From: an uncultured Clostridium sp. | Lineage (GTDB): Bacteria; Bacillota; Clostridia; Lachnospirales; Lachnospiraceae | Length of the DNA: 64,000 nucleotides | Assembly: GCA_937885015.1 (NCBI GenBank) | Contig: CALAAS010000011.1 | Location: 15,623 to 79,622 of the forward strand | Direction of reading: 5' to 3' | Part shown: positions 17,745 through 25,270 of the stretch, one piece after another | Layout of the letters: every line of letters begins with the position of its first letter | Position numbering within the stretch: position 1 is the stretch's first letter | Notes under the pieces: model-generated | What the model was told of the DNA's origin: nothing | Seen by the model: the letters and a program-made list of their open reading frames with translations, nothing else | Database searches by the model: none | Made by a program: the position numbers and the translations under genes

Positions 17745-18008
17745 ATGGTATCTAAAAAAGTAACAGTGATCAATCCCTCTGGACTGCATCTTCGGCCGGC
17801 CGGCGTGCTGTCTCAGACCGCCATGCAGTTCAAAAGCAAGACTATCATCGAATGCGGCGAGAAGAATATTGTGGCAAAGAGCGTACTGAACGTGATGGCA
17901 GCTGGAGTTAAGTGCGGAACAGAGATTACCGTTGTCTGTGACGGACCGGATGAAGAGGAAGCGCTTGCAAAGATTACAGAGGCGATTGAGTCGGGACTTG
18001 GCGAGTAA
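17745..18008 (+). CDS. ptsH: HPr family phosphocarrier protein
   Basis: An 87-residue HPr. The active-site His15 lies in SGLHLRPAG with Arg17, so phosphate transfer from PEP via enzyme I should be possible, and Ser46 is present in VAKSVLNVM, the site HPr kinase would use in carbon catabolite control. Presence of both residues argues for true HPr and against Crh, which lacks His15. The gene stands alone, with its own promoter, a strong GAAGGAGG site and a terminator; enzyme I (ptsI) is not adjacent, which is usual in clostridia. Confidence 0.88.
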   Translation: MVSKKVTVINPSGLHLRPAGVLSQTAMQFKSKTIIECGEKNIVAKSVLNVMAAGVKCGTEITVVCDGPDEEEALAKITEAIESGLGE

Positions 18009-18046
18009 ATACCGACTGCAGCAGTATGGATGAGAGGAAATGTATG

Positions 18047-18087
18047 GAGGGTGTGGCAAAACGAAATGTTTTGAAGCACCCTCTTTT
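18047..18087 (+). terminator. Terminator after HPr gene
   Basis: GAGGGTG (18047-18053) pairs with CACCCTC (18077-18083), with an inner CAAAAC/GTTTTG stem, followed by TTTT. Confidence 0.75.
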
Positions 18088-18121
18088 CCATCAGAGGATC
18101 AACAGAAAGGAGTGACTGGTT

Positions 18122-18556
18122 ATGAAAATCAATGTATATGAACACCGGACACAGTATTACGAGACGGATCAGATGGGGATCATCCACCACGCCAATTATC
18201 TGCACTGGTTTGAAGAAGCCAGAATTGACATGATGGAGCAGATGGGAATGGGTTATGACGAGATGGAGCGCCAGGGGATTATCAGTCCGGTTCTGGCGGT
18301 TCACTGTGAATACAAGAGCATGGCCCGGTTTGGAGAGACGGTTCAGGTGCTGGTTCATCTGAAGGAGTACAACGGAATTCGCATGACGCTGGAGTATACG
18401 GTGCTGGATAAGGAGACCGGACAGGTTCGCTGTGTGGGGGAGAGCCGCCACTGTTTCCTGACGCGAGACGGGAAACCGGTGTCGTTAAAGCGCAATTATA
18501 TTGAGATGGATAAAGCATTCCGGGAATATACTATGCGGGAAAATGAGGAGGCGTAA
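18122..18556 (+). CDS. Acyl-CoA thioesterase, YbgC/4-hydroxybenzoyl-CoA type
   Basis: A 144-residue hotdog-fold thioesterase. The start (VYEHRTQYYETDQMGIIHHA) carries the conserved Asp in TDQMG followed by His-His-Ala-Asn-Tyr, the catalytic region of the 4-hydroxybenzoyl-CoA thioesterase family; FEEARIDMMEQMG follows. The acyl substrate is not known; YbgC-type enzymes act on short acyl-CoA or acyl-ACP. AGAAAGGAG precedes the ATG. It ends exactly where the PAP2 gene begins (GTG at 18557), so the two are probably co-translated. Confidence 0.85.
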   Translation: MKINVYEHRTQYYETDQMGIIHHANYLHWFEEARIDMMEQMGMGYDEMERQGIISPVLAVHCEYKSMARFGETVQVLVHLKEYNGIRMTLEYTVLDKETGQVRCVGESRHCFLTRDGKPVSLKRNYIEMDKAFREYTMRENEEA

Positions 18557-19120
18557 GTGGAAACTTTTTTGGCAGAGGCGGAGCTTCAGCTCCTGCACCG
18601 GATTCAGGAGCTGCGTGGGCCTTTTCTGGATGCATGTATGGAATTTGTCACCTCTTTGGGGGATAAAGGGTTGCTCTTTATCCTGCTGGGAGTTGGACTT
18701 TTTCTGTTTCCACGAACCCGCCGGACGGGGGCAGCGGTGCTGCTGTCCCTGGCGGCAGGCTTTCTGGCAGGCAACCTGGTGTTGAAGAATGTATTTATGA
18801 GACAGCGCCCCTGTTGGCTGGATTCAGCAGTTGTACTTCTCATCGAAACCCCGTCGGATTATTCATTTCCCTCGGGCCATTCGCTGGCATCCTTTGAGAC
18901 GGCGGTCAGTATTTTTCTGTACCATAAAAAATGGGGGGCAGCGGCCATCCTGCTGGCGGTTCTGATTGCATTTTCCCGTCTTTATCTGTTTGTTCATTTT
19001 CCGACGGATGTGGCGGCAGGAGCGATTCTGGGAAGCCTGATTGCATGGATGGTTCACAGAGTACTTGAAAAACAGAAAAATTGTGTTATACTGAAAAGGC
19101 AAAAAAACAAAAGTGAGTAA
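18557..19120 (+). CDS. PAP2 family membrane phosphatase
   Basis: A 187-residue membrane phosphatase with about five hydrophobic segments. All three PAP2 motifs are present: Lys-x6-Arg-Pro in 'KNVFMRQRPCW', Pro-Ser-Gly-His in 'FPSGHSLASFE', and Ser-Arg-x5-His-x3-Asp in FSRLYLFVHFPTDVAAG. Such enzymes dephosphorylate undecaprenyl diphosphate or phosphatidate outside the membrane. The start is GTG, with AGGAGG 4 bases upstream inside the preceding gene. The promoter for folT lies in its 3' end. A second, different PAP2 protein is encoded at 35045. Confidence 0.88.
   Translation: METFLAEAELQLLHRIQELRGPFLDACMEFVTSLGDKGLLFILLGVGLFLFPRTRRTGAAVLLSLAAGFLAGNLVLKNVFMRQRPCWLDSAVVLLIETPSDYSFPSGHSLASFETAVSIFLYHKKWGAAAILLAVLIAFSRLYLFVHFPTDVAAGAILGSLIAWMVHRVLEKQKNCVILKRQKNKSE
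19065..19092 (+). promoter_or_regulatory. Promoter of the folT riboswitch transcript
   Basis: TTGAAA (19065-19070) and TATACT (19087-19092) with 16 bases between, inside the 3' end of the PAP2 gene. Transcription would start near 19099, shortly before the riboswitch. Confidence 0.6.
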
Positions 19121-19223
19121 GCAGAGTAGGGATACAGGCGTTAAGTGCCGACTGAACAGGGAGTTGTCAGTCGGACGAAGGAAATGAAACCATTTCCGCG
19201 GTCGGTATCCCGCATCCCGCTGC
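19121..19223 (+). promoter_or_regulatory. Tetrahydrofolate (THF) riboswitch aptamer
   Basis: The segment carries the THF-I riboswitch core in the right order: GAGTAG, then GCGTTAAGTG, GGGAGTTG, GGACGAAGG, CCGCGGT and GCATCCCGCT. Stems seen: GCAG (19121-19124)/CTGC (19220-19223), GGGATAC (19129-19135)/GTATCCC (19205-19211), CCGACTG (19148-19154)/CAGTCGG (19168-19174), plus a GAAATG/CATTTC hairpin (19181-19197). The downstream gene is a folate transporter S component, the commonest partner of this riboswitch. Recognition is by motif order and by memory of the consensus; a covariance-model search was not possible. Confidence 0.88.
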
Positions 19224-19309
19224 ATCGTTGATAGTCCGACCGGAGCAGGTTCTTCGCCGGATGAATGATATCTCCTGATGTGGTTCGAGAGATCTGCAGA
19301 AAAGGAGGT
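19224..19309 (+). promoter_or_regulatory. Putative expression platform of the THF riboswitch
   Basis: GTCCGAC (19234-19240) is fully complementary to GTCGGAC (19170-19176), the 3' strand of an aptamer stem, so the two pairings exclude each other. Further on, ATCTCCT (19270-19276) can pair over seven positions (one G-U) with the folT ribosome site AGGAGGT (19303-19309), and GGAG (19242-19245) could compete for CTCC. This fits control of translation initiation; no T-rich terminator is present. Confidence 0.5.
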
Positions 19310-19317
19310 ATTTTTTT

Positions 19318-19875
19318 ATGAAAAAAATGGCAGCTGTCTACGGCGATTCCTGGCAGGAATTAAAGCATGTGCGCACCATTACAACCGTGGCCATGTTCAT
19401 GGCTATCTCCGTTATTCTGGGATTCTTTACAATTGAGGCAGGGCCGTACCTGAAAATCGGGTTTGGAAGTGTGGTAAATGAGTTTGTCTATTACCTGTTT
19501 GGGCCGGTGGTCGGAGCTGTATATGGCGGCGTGCTGGATCTTGTCAAATTTGTGGCCAAACCCACCGGTGCCTTCTTCCCTGGATTTACGCTGAATGCGA
19601 TTTTGGGCGGCGTGCTGTATGGAAGCATTCTGTACCGGAGACCTCTCAGTCTTGGCCGCGTCCTGGCGGCCAACCTGGTGGTGGCGGTTATCTGTAATAT
19701 CTGTCTGAACACGTTTTTTCTCAGCATCATGTCCGGAAAGGCAATCCTGGTGCTTTTACCCGTACGTGCTCTGAAGAATCTGATTATGTGGCCAGTAGAT
19801 TCGTTTATTTTTCTGATTATTGCCAGAACCATGGAGAATGTGGGGCTGGTACGTGCCATCCGCCGTTTTCAGTGA
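19318..19875 (+). CDS. folT: Folate ECF transporter S component
   Basis: A 185-residue substrate-binding membrane subunit with about five to six hydrophobic segments. The S-component pattern is clear, with 'VGAVYGGVLDLVKFVAKPTG', the FPGFTLNAILGGVLYG motif and a C-terminal Arg-Ala-Leu-Lys-Asn block typical of FolT. Folate specificity is supported by the THF riboswitch directly upstream. It needs the shared ECF module (two ATPases and EcfT), which is not in this window. AAAGGAGGT lies 8 bases before the ATG. bioY follows after 54 bases. Confidence 0.9.
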   Translation: MKKMAAVYGDSWQELKHVRTITTVAMFMAISVILGFFTIEAGPYLKIGFGSVVNEFVYYLFGPVVGAVYGGVLDLVKFVAKPTGAFFPGFTLNAILGGVLYGSILYRRPLSLGRVLAANLVVAVICNICLNTFFLSIMSGKAILVLLPVRALKNLIMWPVDSFIFLIIARTMENVGLVRAIRRFQ

Positions 19876-19929
19876 CTGGCATTGTCCGGGGACAGGAAAG
19901 CCGGCTGGATGGCAGAGAGGAGCTGGACT

Positions 19930-20520
19930 ATGAGAAAAGAAGCGGCTGTCCGGCGAGAGGTACTGCCGAGAGATTTGCCGGTTTGCGGCCTGTTCGCGGC
20001 GCTGATCGCCGTGGGGGCATTTATTAAAATTGTGATTCCGGTGGGACCGGATACGATGAATATAACGCTCCAGTGGTTTTTCGTACTTCTGGCGGCATTT
20101 CTTCTGGGGGCCAGAAGGGCCTGTTTCAGTGTGGCCGTATATCTGCTGATCGGTTTGATGGGAGTCCCGGTATTTGCCCGGGGCGGCGGACCGGCATACC
20201 TGTTGCGCCCTACCTTCGGTTTCCTGCTGGGTTTTCTGGCTGCGGCCGGTGTGACGGGATTTTTCTGTGAACGGCTTCATTCCTTTAAGATGAGCAGCCT
20301 TCTGATGGCGGCAGCAGCAGGCTACCTGGTCTATTATGGGGCCGGAATCGGGTATTTTTACCTGATTTCCCGATTTTTGATGGCGGAACCGGTGGGGATT
20401 GGTGTGATTATTTTCGTGTACTGCCTTCCGGAGATGCCGGCAGATATTTTGTTCTGCGTTTTTGCGGCGGCGCTGGCCAGACGGCTGCGCCCGGCGGTTT
20501 TTTCCATGTTGGGGAAATGA
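19930..20520 (+). CDS. bioY: Biotin ECF transporter S component BioY
   Basis: A 196-residue S component with about six membrane segments. BioY hallmarks: 'CGLFAALIAVGAFIKI', 'MNITLQWFFVLLAAFLLGAR', and the GLMGVPVFARGGGPAYLLRPTFGFLLGF block, here with Arg-Pro-Thr-Phe-Gly where many BioY have Gly-Pro-Thr-Gly-Gly. Start chosen at ATG 19930 after AGAGAGGAG; an upstream in-frame start at 19882 lacks support. Downstream of folT on the same transcript, so biotin uptake may be partly under folate control here. A strong terminator follows. Confidence 0.85.
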   Translation: MRKEAAVRREVLPRDLPVCGLFAALIAVGAFIKIVIPVGPDTMNITLQWFFVLLAAFLLGARRACFSVAVYLLIGLMGVPVFARGGGPAYLLRPTFGFLLGFLAAAGVTGFFCERLHSFKMSSLLMAAAAGYLVYYGAGIGYFYLISRFLMAEPVGIGVIIFVYCLPEMPADILFCVFAAALARRLRPAVFSMLGK

Positions 20521-20536
20521 TGGGAAGAGGGCTGGC

Positions 20537-20588
20537 GAGGGGACTGATTTGGGTTTTGCTCAAGTCAGCCCCCTCTTTCTTTTTTTGT
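20537..20588 (+). terminator. Terminator after bioY
   Basis: A long stem begins with GAGGGG at 20537 and closes with CCCCTC at 20570-20575 (inner ACTGA/TCAG and TTGGG/CTCAA pairs), followed by TTTCTTTTTTT. Confidence 0.85.
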
Positions 20589-20695
20589 ATAAATATGTTA
20601 GGATAGAGAATAAATGGATTTGTCTGTGCGGCGGGGGCGGGACCTTCGGCCATACAGACGGCCGCATGAGTTTTTTGGTAGAAGGAGAAAAGAAC

Positions 20696-21532
20696 ATGAG
20701 CGAAAAGAGCGAAACTTGTAATCATAACTGTTCCAGCTGCGGTGAGACCTGCTCCAGCCGTACGCAGGAAAGCTTTCTGGAGGCATTAAATCCGCAGAGT
20801 TCAGTGAAAAAGGTAATTGGAGTTGTCAGTGGAAAGGGCGGTGTGGGAAAATCCCTGGTAACTTCTCTGATGGCTTGTAAGATGCGGGCCAGAAATAACC
20901 GTGTCGGCATTTTGGATGCAGATATTACCGGTCCATCCATCCCCAAGGCATTTGGCCTCCATGGAACTGTGGGTGTGACGGCAGATCAGCTGATGATTCC
21001 CAGCGTCAGTTCCACAGGGATTGAGGTACTTTCCTCCAATCTGATTCTGGAAAATGAGACAGATCCCGTGATCTGGAGAGGGCCGATTGTGGGCGGTGTG
21101 ATCAAACAGTTCTGGGGTGAGGCTCTCTGGAATAATATTGATTACATGTTTGTGGATATGCCTCCGGGAACCGGAGATGTTCCGCTGACCGTATTCCAGT
21201 CTTTGCCGTTGAACGGAATCCTGATCGTGACGTCTCCTCAGGAGCTGGTATCCATGATCGTGGCCAAGGCAGTCAATATGGCAAAGAAGATGAATATTCC
21301 GATCATTGGACTCATTGAGAATATGAGCTATCTGGAGTGCCCGGACTGTGGCAGGAAAATTTCTGTATTTGGGGAGAGCCGCATTGAGGAGACGGCTGCC
21401 CAGTACGGTATCCCGGTTCTGGCCCGGATCCCCATTGATCCGAAGATTGCCGGCAGTGTAGATGCCGGTACAGTAGAATCGGTGGAGGCGCCGTGGCTGG
21501 ATGCAGCGGCAGATGCAGTAGAAGAACTGTAA
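20696..21532 (+). CDS. Mrp/NBP35-family iron-sulfur carrier ATPase
   Basis: A 278-residue P-loop ATPase. An N-terminal Cys cluster (CNHNCSSCGETCSS, about residues 8-21) may bind iron-sulfur or zinc. Next is the deviant Walker A 'VSGKGGVGKSLV' (about 43-54), then GILDADITGPSIPKAFG, the switch 'DMPPGTGDVPLTVFQS', and a Cys-Pro-Asp-Cys pair in SYLECPDCGRKI, typical of the Mrp/ApbC family in iron-sulfur cluster carriage. Start placed at ATG 20696 after GAAGGAG; ATG 20666 is an in-frame alternative. The RelQ-like gene follows by 13 bases. Confidence 0.9.
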   Translation: MSEKSETCNHNCSSCGETCSSRTQESFLEALNPQSSVKKVIGVVSGKGGVGKSLVTSLMACKMRARNNRVGILDADITGPSIPKAFGLHGTVGVTADQLMIPSVSSTGIEVLSSNLILENETDPVIWRGPIVGGVIKQFWGEALWNNIDYMFVDMPPGTGDVPLTVFQSLPLNGILIVTSPQELVSMIVAKAVNMAKKMNIPIIGLIENMSYLECPDCGRKISVFGESRIEETAAQYGIPVLARIPIDPKIAGSVDAGTVESVEAPWLDAAADAVEEL

Positions 21533-21545
21533 AGAGGTGTCAGGC

Positions 21546-22256
21546 ATGAATGTGGAGCGAAACCCCAATGGCGAGCTGAGCCATTTTGCGGTCAATACAT
21601 CGCAGCGTTTTGAAACCCCTGAATCATTTATCAATACGGCCAAACAGTTTCAGGAAGCTATGATGCAGTACAGCTGTGCGATCCGGGAGGTTAAGACGAA
21701 GCTGGAGGTGCTCAATGATGAGCTTTCCATCCGTAATTCCAGAAATCCCATTGAGATGATTAAGGCCAGAATTAAGAAGCCGCTTAGTATTGTCGAAAAG
21801 CTGCAGCGTCGTGGTTTGCCTGTATCGGTGGAATCGATGGTTCAGAATTTGGATGATATTGCGGGGATTCGTGTCATCTGCTCGTTTATTGATGATATCT
21901 ATGAGATCAGCAGGATGTTGGCGCGGCAGGATGATGTGACAGTCATTGCAATCAAGGATTATATCCGTTCCCCTAAGAGCAATGGATATCGCAGCTATCA
22001 CATGATTATTGAAGTTCCGGTGTTTTTTTCCGACAGTAAGAAGAAGATTCGGGTGGAGGTACAGATCCGGACTATTGCGATGGATTTCTGGGCCAGCCTG
22101 GATCATGAACTGAAGTACAAAAAGCAACTGGAGGACTCCGATGCAACGGAGATCGGTGAGGAGCTGCAAAAGTGTGCAGAGGTTATTGCACAGACGGATT
22201 GGAAGATGCTGGATATCCGCCGCAAGATAGAAGAAAAAGGGATTCAGGTTACGTGA
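21546..22256 (+). CDS. relQ: RelQ-like small alarmone synthetase
   Basis: A 236-residue single-domain GTP pyrophosphokinase close in layout to B. subtilis YjbM/RelQ (about 210 residues). Seen: IEMIKARIKKPLSIVEKLQR, DDIAGIRVICSFIDDIYEI, KDYIRSPKSNGYRSYHMI, and VEVQIRTIAMDFWASLDHEL, covering the pyrophosphate acceptor site, the Tyr-Arg-Ser loop and the Glu-x-Gln-x-Arg-Thr catalytic strand. There is no hydrolase domain. Start set at ATG 21546 after AAAGAGGTG; a GTG at 21537 would add 3 residues. It is probably in one transcript with the Mrp gene. RelQ enzymes form tetramers regulated by pppGpp. Confidence 0.88.
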   Translation: MNVERNPNGELSHFAVNTSQRFETPESFINTAKQFQEAMMQYSCAIREVKTKLEVLNDELSIRNSRNPIEMIKARIKKPLSIVEKLQRRGLPVSVESMVQNLDDIAGIRVICSFIDDIYEISRMLARQDDVTVIAIKDYIRSPKSNGYRSYHMIIEVPVFFSDSKKKIRVEVQIRTIAMDFWASLDHELKYKKQLEDSDATEIGEELQKCAEVIAQTDWKMLDIRRKIEEKGIQVT

Positions 22257-22299
22257 TGCCCGGTAAAACTGGGGCAGGTTTCCGGTATATGAGGGCGGG

Positions 22300-23118
22300 T
22301 TAATACAGGTAGTAGGACAGGGTTTCGCTTATGCGGAATCCTGTTTTTTGATAGAGAGATATTGCCGGGATATTGTCGCCGGAAACGTGGAGAAATACGG
22401 CCTCCTTGCCGAAGCTTTTCAATTCTAAAAGCATGAGAAGAAGTGCCTCTTTTCCGAGACCGAGGCCGCGCAGACCGGGTAAAACCTCAAAATCACAGAG
22501 ACAGCCCCTTTTTGCTTTTGAAGCCGCAGCTTCGAAAAAAATGCGGCTGGAAGCAGCGGGGGAGGCAGAAGAAACCAGGAAAAAATGGAAAGTCAGGATC
22601 TGGAATCCGTTCTCCAGGGTGTTTTCTGTCTGCAGGGTAAGACGTCCGGGGGCCCAGTCAGCATTCGGAACTGCCTGGTCGGGACAGTATTTTTTCAGGT
22701 TGATTTCCATGCGATATTCCGTGCTGATCCGCTCTGCACCGATGGCTTCCAACGCCAATGGCGTATCTGGAAAATGTGGGGAAACGGGAAACAGAACATC
22801 CCGGTTTTGAATCCAGGGAGATGCCAGTGACAGAAGAGACGAAAAATAGCCTTTTTTTCGAAGGTTCGGGTGGGTGTAGGCGATACATTCTGCTTCTGGA
22901 AGAGGTTCTTCGCATTGCCGGATATCCGGATCTTCCTCCGGAAGTAAGAGAGCCAAAGTACAGACCAGCTCCGGGTCATAGAGCAGAAAAAAGCGGGAGG
23001 CTTCTTCCAGGGGGAAGGCCAGAACAGGTTCGCCGTTTTTGGCGGAACCGGCTTCCAGAAGGGACTGGATTTCGTTTTTCTGTGTTTCCGTAAGTATGCA
23101 GGTTTCAATCGTTTTCAT
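22300..23118 (-). CDS. GNAT family N-acetyltransferase
   Basis: A 272-residue protein with the acetyl-CoA binding signature in its C-terminal part, FEVLPGLRGLGLGKEALLLM (about residues 211-230), and a typical GNAT C-terminal helix (NIPAISLYQKTGFRISETL). The N-terminal half may hold a second, degenerate GNAT fold (SLLEAGSAKNGEPVLAFPLE onward, with a HPNLRKKGYFSSLLSLA segment). The substrate is unknown. Start placed at ATG 23118 with GGAG upstream. It stands alone on the minus strand, convergent with relQ and divergent from lrgA. Confidence 0.82.
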   Translation of the reverse strand: MKTIETCILTETQKNEIQSLLEAGSAKNGEPVLAFPLEEASRFFLLYDPELVCTLALLLPEEDPDIRQCEEPLPEAECIAYTHPNLRKKGYFSSLLSLASPWIQNRDVLFPVSPHFPDTPLALEAIGAERISTEYRMEINLKKYCPDQAVPNADWAPGRLTLQTENTLENGFQILTFHFFLVSSASPAASSRIFFEAAASKAKRGCLCDFEVLPGLRGLGLGKEALLLMLLELKSFGKEAVFLHVSGDNIPAISLYQKTGFRISETLSYYLY

Positions 23119-23234
23119 GGCGTCTCCTTTTCTGTATACAGGGCTTTTGCGGTAATTTCCAGGCCTTTGTTTCATGCTACAAAAAAAAGGCGAAAATTTC
23201 AAGGAAATTGAAAGAATTTAAGCTACTTTTAATA

Positions 23235-23264
23235 TTGTCCTATGCAGGCGGACAGTGATAAAAT
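23235..23264 (+). promoter_or_regulatory. Promoter of lrgA-lrgB
   Basis: TTGTCC (23235-23240) and TAAAAT (23259-23264) with 18 bases between and a TG one base before the -10, giving an extended -10 element. The lrgA ATG is 31 bases downstream. Confidence 0.6.
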
Positions 23265-23294
23265 AATAGCAATTAAACGTAGGAGACGGACATC

Positions 23295-23660
23295 ATGAGA
23301 TACCTGAGAGGAATTACTGTGATTTTCGGCATTACCATGCTGGGAGAATGCCTAAATAAAATACTGCCGTTTCCGGTTCCGGCCGGTGTATATGGTTTGT
23401 TTCTGATGCTGATGGCTCTCTGCGCCGGATGGGTCCGACTGGAGGATGTGTCAGAGACGGGAGATTTTCTGCTGGAAATTATGCCGTTGATGTTTATACC
23501 GGCTGGCGTTGGCTTGATGACCAGTGTGGATGAGGTCAGAAACCTTCTGGTTCCGCTCGTTGTCATCACGGTAATTTCTACCCTGTTTGTGATGGCGGTG
23601 ACCGGCTGGGTTGCCCAGGGAATTATCCGGAGAAAAAAGGGGGAGGAAAAGGGAAAATGA
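23295..23660 (+). CDS. lrgA: CidA/LrgA family membrane protein
   Basis: A 121-residue holin-like membrane protein with about four membrane segments. The motif PFPVPAGVYGLFLMLMALC (about residues 26-44) matches the conserved LrgA/CidA Pro-x-Pro-x2-(Val)-x-Gly pattern, and IMPLMFIPAGVGLM follows. It works with the partner LrgB; in other Firmicutes the pair controls murein hydrolase activity or export of pyruvate and similar compounds. The stop overlaps the lrgB start by 4 bases (ATGA). The next gene being LrgB makes the assignment firm. Confidence 0.88.
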   Translation: MRYLRGITVIFGITMLGECLNKILPFPVPAGVYGLFLMLMALCAGWVRLEDVSETGDFLLEIMPLMFIPAGVGLMTSVDEVRNLLVPLVVITVISTLFVMAVTGWVAQGIIRRKKGEEKGK

Positions 23661-24349
23661 ATCAGCTGGCACAAAGCTCTCTGTATTTTGGGGTTTTAGT
23701 AAGCATTGGGGCTTACCTGTTCGGAATATGGCTGAGGAAGAGAACGGGACTTGCCTTGTTTAATCCACTTTTGGTGGCCATTGTGGCGGTGATTGCCATT
23801 TTGGCAGTATTCCGGATTGATTATGAGAATTACAGCCGAGGGACTTCATTTCTCAGCTATCTGCTGACACCGGCCACAGTGTGTCTGGCGATTCCATTGT
23901 ACCAGCAGCTGGAGCTTTTGAAGCGCCACACCTTTGCGGTAATGGCAGCCATTCTGGCTGGCGTGGCCGGGAGTGCAGGAAGCATTTATGTGATGGCAGC
24001 GGCATTTCGGCTGGAACATATTCATTATGTAACCCTGCTTCCAAAGTCCATTACCACAGCCATCGGGATGGGAGTCAGCGAGGAGGCAGGCGGCATTGTG
24101 ACACTGACGGTTGTCAGCATCATTGTGACGGGGATTTTGGGCAATATTGTTGCAGACTGGCTATTTGGAGCCTGTAAAATAGAAGAACCCATGGCAAAGG
24201 GACTGGCGCTTGGGACAGCAGCCCACGCCATTGGAACTGCCAGAGCTCTGGAGATGGGAGAAATAGAAGGAGCCATGAGCAGCCTCGCCATTGCGGTGGC
24301 GGGACTTCTAACGGTCCTTGTGGTTCCGTTTATGTCGGGCCTGATCTGA
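23657..24349 (+). CDS. lrgB: LrgB family membrane protein
   Basis: A 230-residue polytopic protein with about seven membrane segments, matching LrgB/CidB. Conserved blocks are FNPLLVAIVAVIAILAVFRI, LTPATVCLAIPLYQQLE, LPKSITTAIGMGVSEEAGG and the C-terminal GTAAHAIGTARALEMGE. It forms the second half of the LrgAB system. A GGAGG-rich stretch at the end of lrgA supplies its ribosome site. The nitroreductase-like gene follows 29 bases later and may share the transcript. Confidence 0.92.
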   Translation: MNQLAQSSLYFGVLVSIGAYLFGIWLRKRTGLALFNPLLVAIVAVIAILAVFRIDYENYSRGTSFLSYLLTPATVCLAIPLYQQLELLKRHTFAVMAAILAGVAGSAGSIYVMAAAFRLEHIHYVTLLPKSITTAIGMGVSEEAGGIVTLTVVSIIVTGILGNIVADWLFGACKIEEPMAKGLALGTAAHAIGTARALEMGEIEGAMSSLAIAVAGLLTVLVVPFMSGLI

Positions 24350-24378
24350 GGCTCGGAAGTAAGGAGGGGGAGAGCAGT

Positions 24379-25140
24379 ATGAATCTATACGAGGCGATCG
24401 GATGCCGCCATTCGATTCGGACATATACGGGGCGGGAGGTCTCAGAAAAGCTGAAGGGGCAGATCCTTTCATATTTTGAGAAGACCAGCCGTCTGAATGA
24501 CCGGATCCGGGTGGAAATGGAGATTTTGGATAACACAAAGAAACAGGCCGGAGTCCGGGGGATGTGGAAGGTGGAAGCGCCCTATTACATGGCGCTTTAC
24601 TCGGAGATGGAAGCGGGCTGTGAGAGAAATGCAGGGTATATTATGGAGCAGATGGTTCTGTATCTGACGGTAAAGGGACTGGGCACCTGTTATCAGGGGG
24701 GGGCACATCCGCTTCAGAAGGGGAAAAATGGAAAAAAATGTATGATGCTGGTGGCCTTTGGGTATCCGGAGGGTCGGCTATATCGGGAGAGTCCGCTGGC
24801 AAAGCGCCTTCCTCTCAATGAACTCTGCGTTTTTAAAGAGGAAGCCGGAGAGCAGATGAAGACCATTCTCCGGGCAGCCAGACTGGCACCCTCAGCTTTT
24901 AATGCCCAACCCTGGCGATTTATTGTTTATTCAGACCGACTTTATGTGTTTGCGCTGAAGGGACGGATCCCGGGGAAGACCATTCGCTCCATGCGGGAAT
25001 TCAGCATCGGGATCATGCTGTCCCATATCATGCTGGCGGCGGAGGAGTTGTGGATGGAGCTGGAGACGGCAACAGAAGAGCAGTTTGCGGCGAAAACATA
25101 TAAAAATGGCAACTACGTAGCTACCCTGTCCTTACATTAG
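24379..25140 (+). CDS. Nitroreductase-fold protein (TM1586 type)
   Basis: A 253-residue protein that reads as two nitroreductase half-domains fused in tandem, the TM1586-type putative nitroreductase family. N-terminal half: LYEAIGCRHSIRTYTGREV (FMN phosphate-binding Arg region) and later a Gly-Leu-Gly-Thr-Cys-Tyr segment. C-terminal half: ILRAARLAPSAFNAQPWRFI (about 163-182) with the Pro-Ser-x-x-Asn-x-Gln-Pro-Trp signature. Probably an FMN-dependent oxidoreductase; the electron acceptor is unknown. AAGGAGGGGG lies upstream of the ATG. Confidence 0.8.
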   Translation: MNLYEAIGCRHSIRTYTGREVSEKLKGQILSYFEKTSRLNDRIRVEMEILDNTKKQAGVRGMWKVEAPYYMALYSEMEAGCERNAGYIMEQMVLYLTVKGLGTCYQGGAHPLQKGKNGKKCMMLVAFGYPEGRLYRESPLAKRLPLNELCVFKEEAGEQMKTILRAARLAPSAFNAQPWRFIVYSDRLYVFALKGRIPGKTIRSMREFSIGIMLSHIMLAAEELWMELETATEEQFAAKTYKNGNYVATLSLH

Positions 25141-25209
25141 AAAGATGATACCATACCATTCCTTTTGATAAAGGACCGCGGATCCCGCCGGAAAGGCAGT
25201 AAGTCGCGC

Positions 25210-25238
25210 TTGAAAGGACTTTCCAGGTATGATAGAAT
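25210..25238 (+). promoter_or_regulatory. Promoter of the pyrFKDE operon
   Basis: TTGAAA (25210-25215) and TAGAAT (25233-25238) with a 17-base spacer. The leader before pyrF would be only about 26 bases, too short for a PyrR-type attenuator. Confidence 0.65.
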
Positions 25239-25270
25239 AATCCCAGGTATAAACCCATTAGGAGGATGAA

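Noticed and set aside
25141..25270. PyrR-type attenuator before pyrF
   Set aside because: The best promoter leaves a leader of about 26 bases; no PyrR binding loop or terminator is seen.
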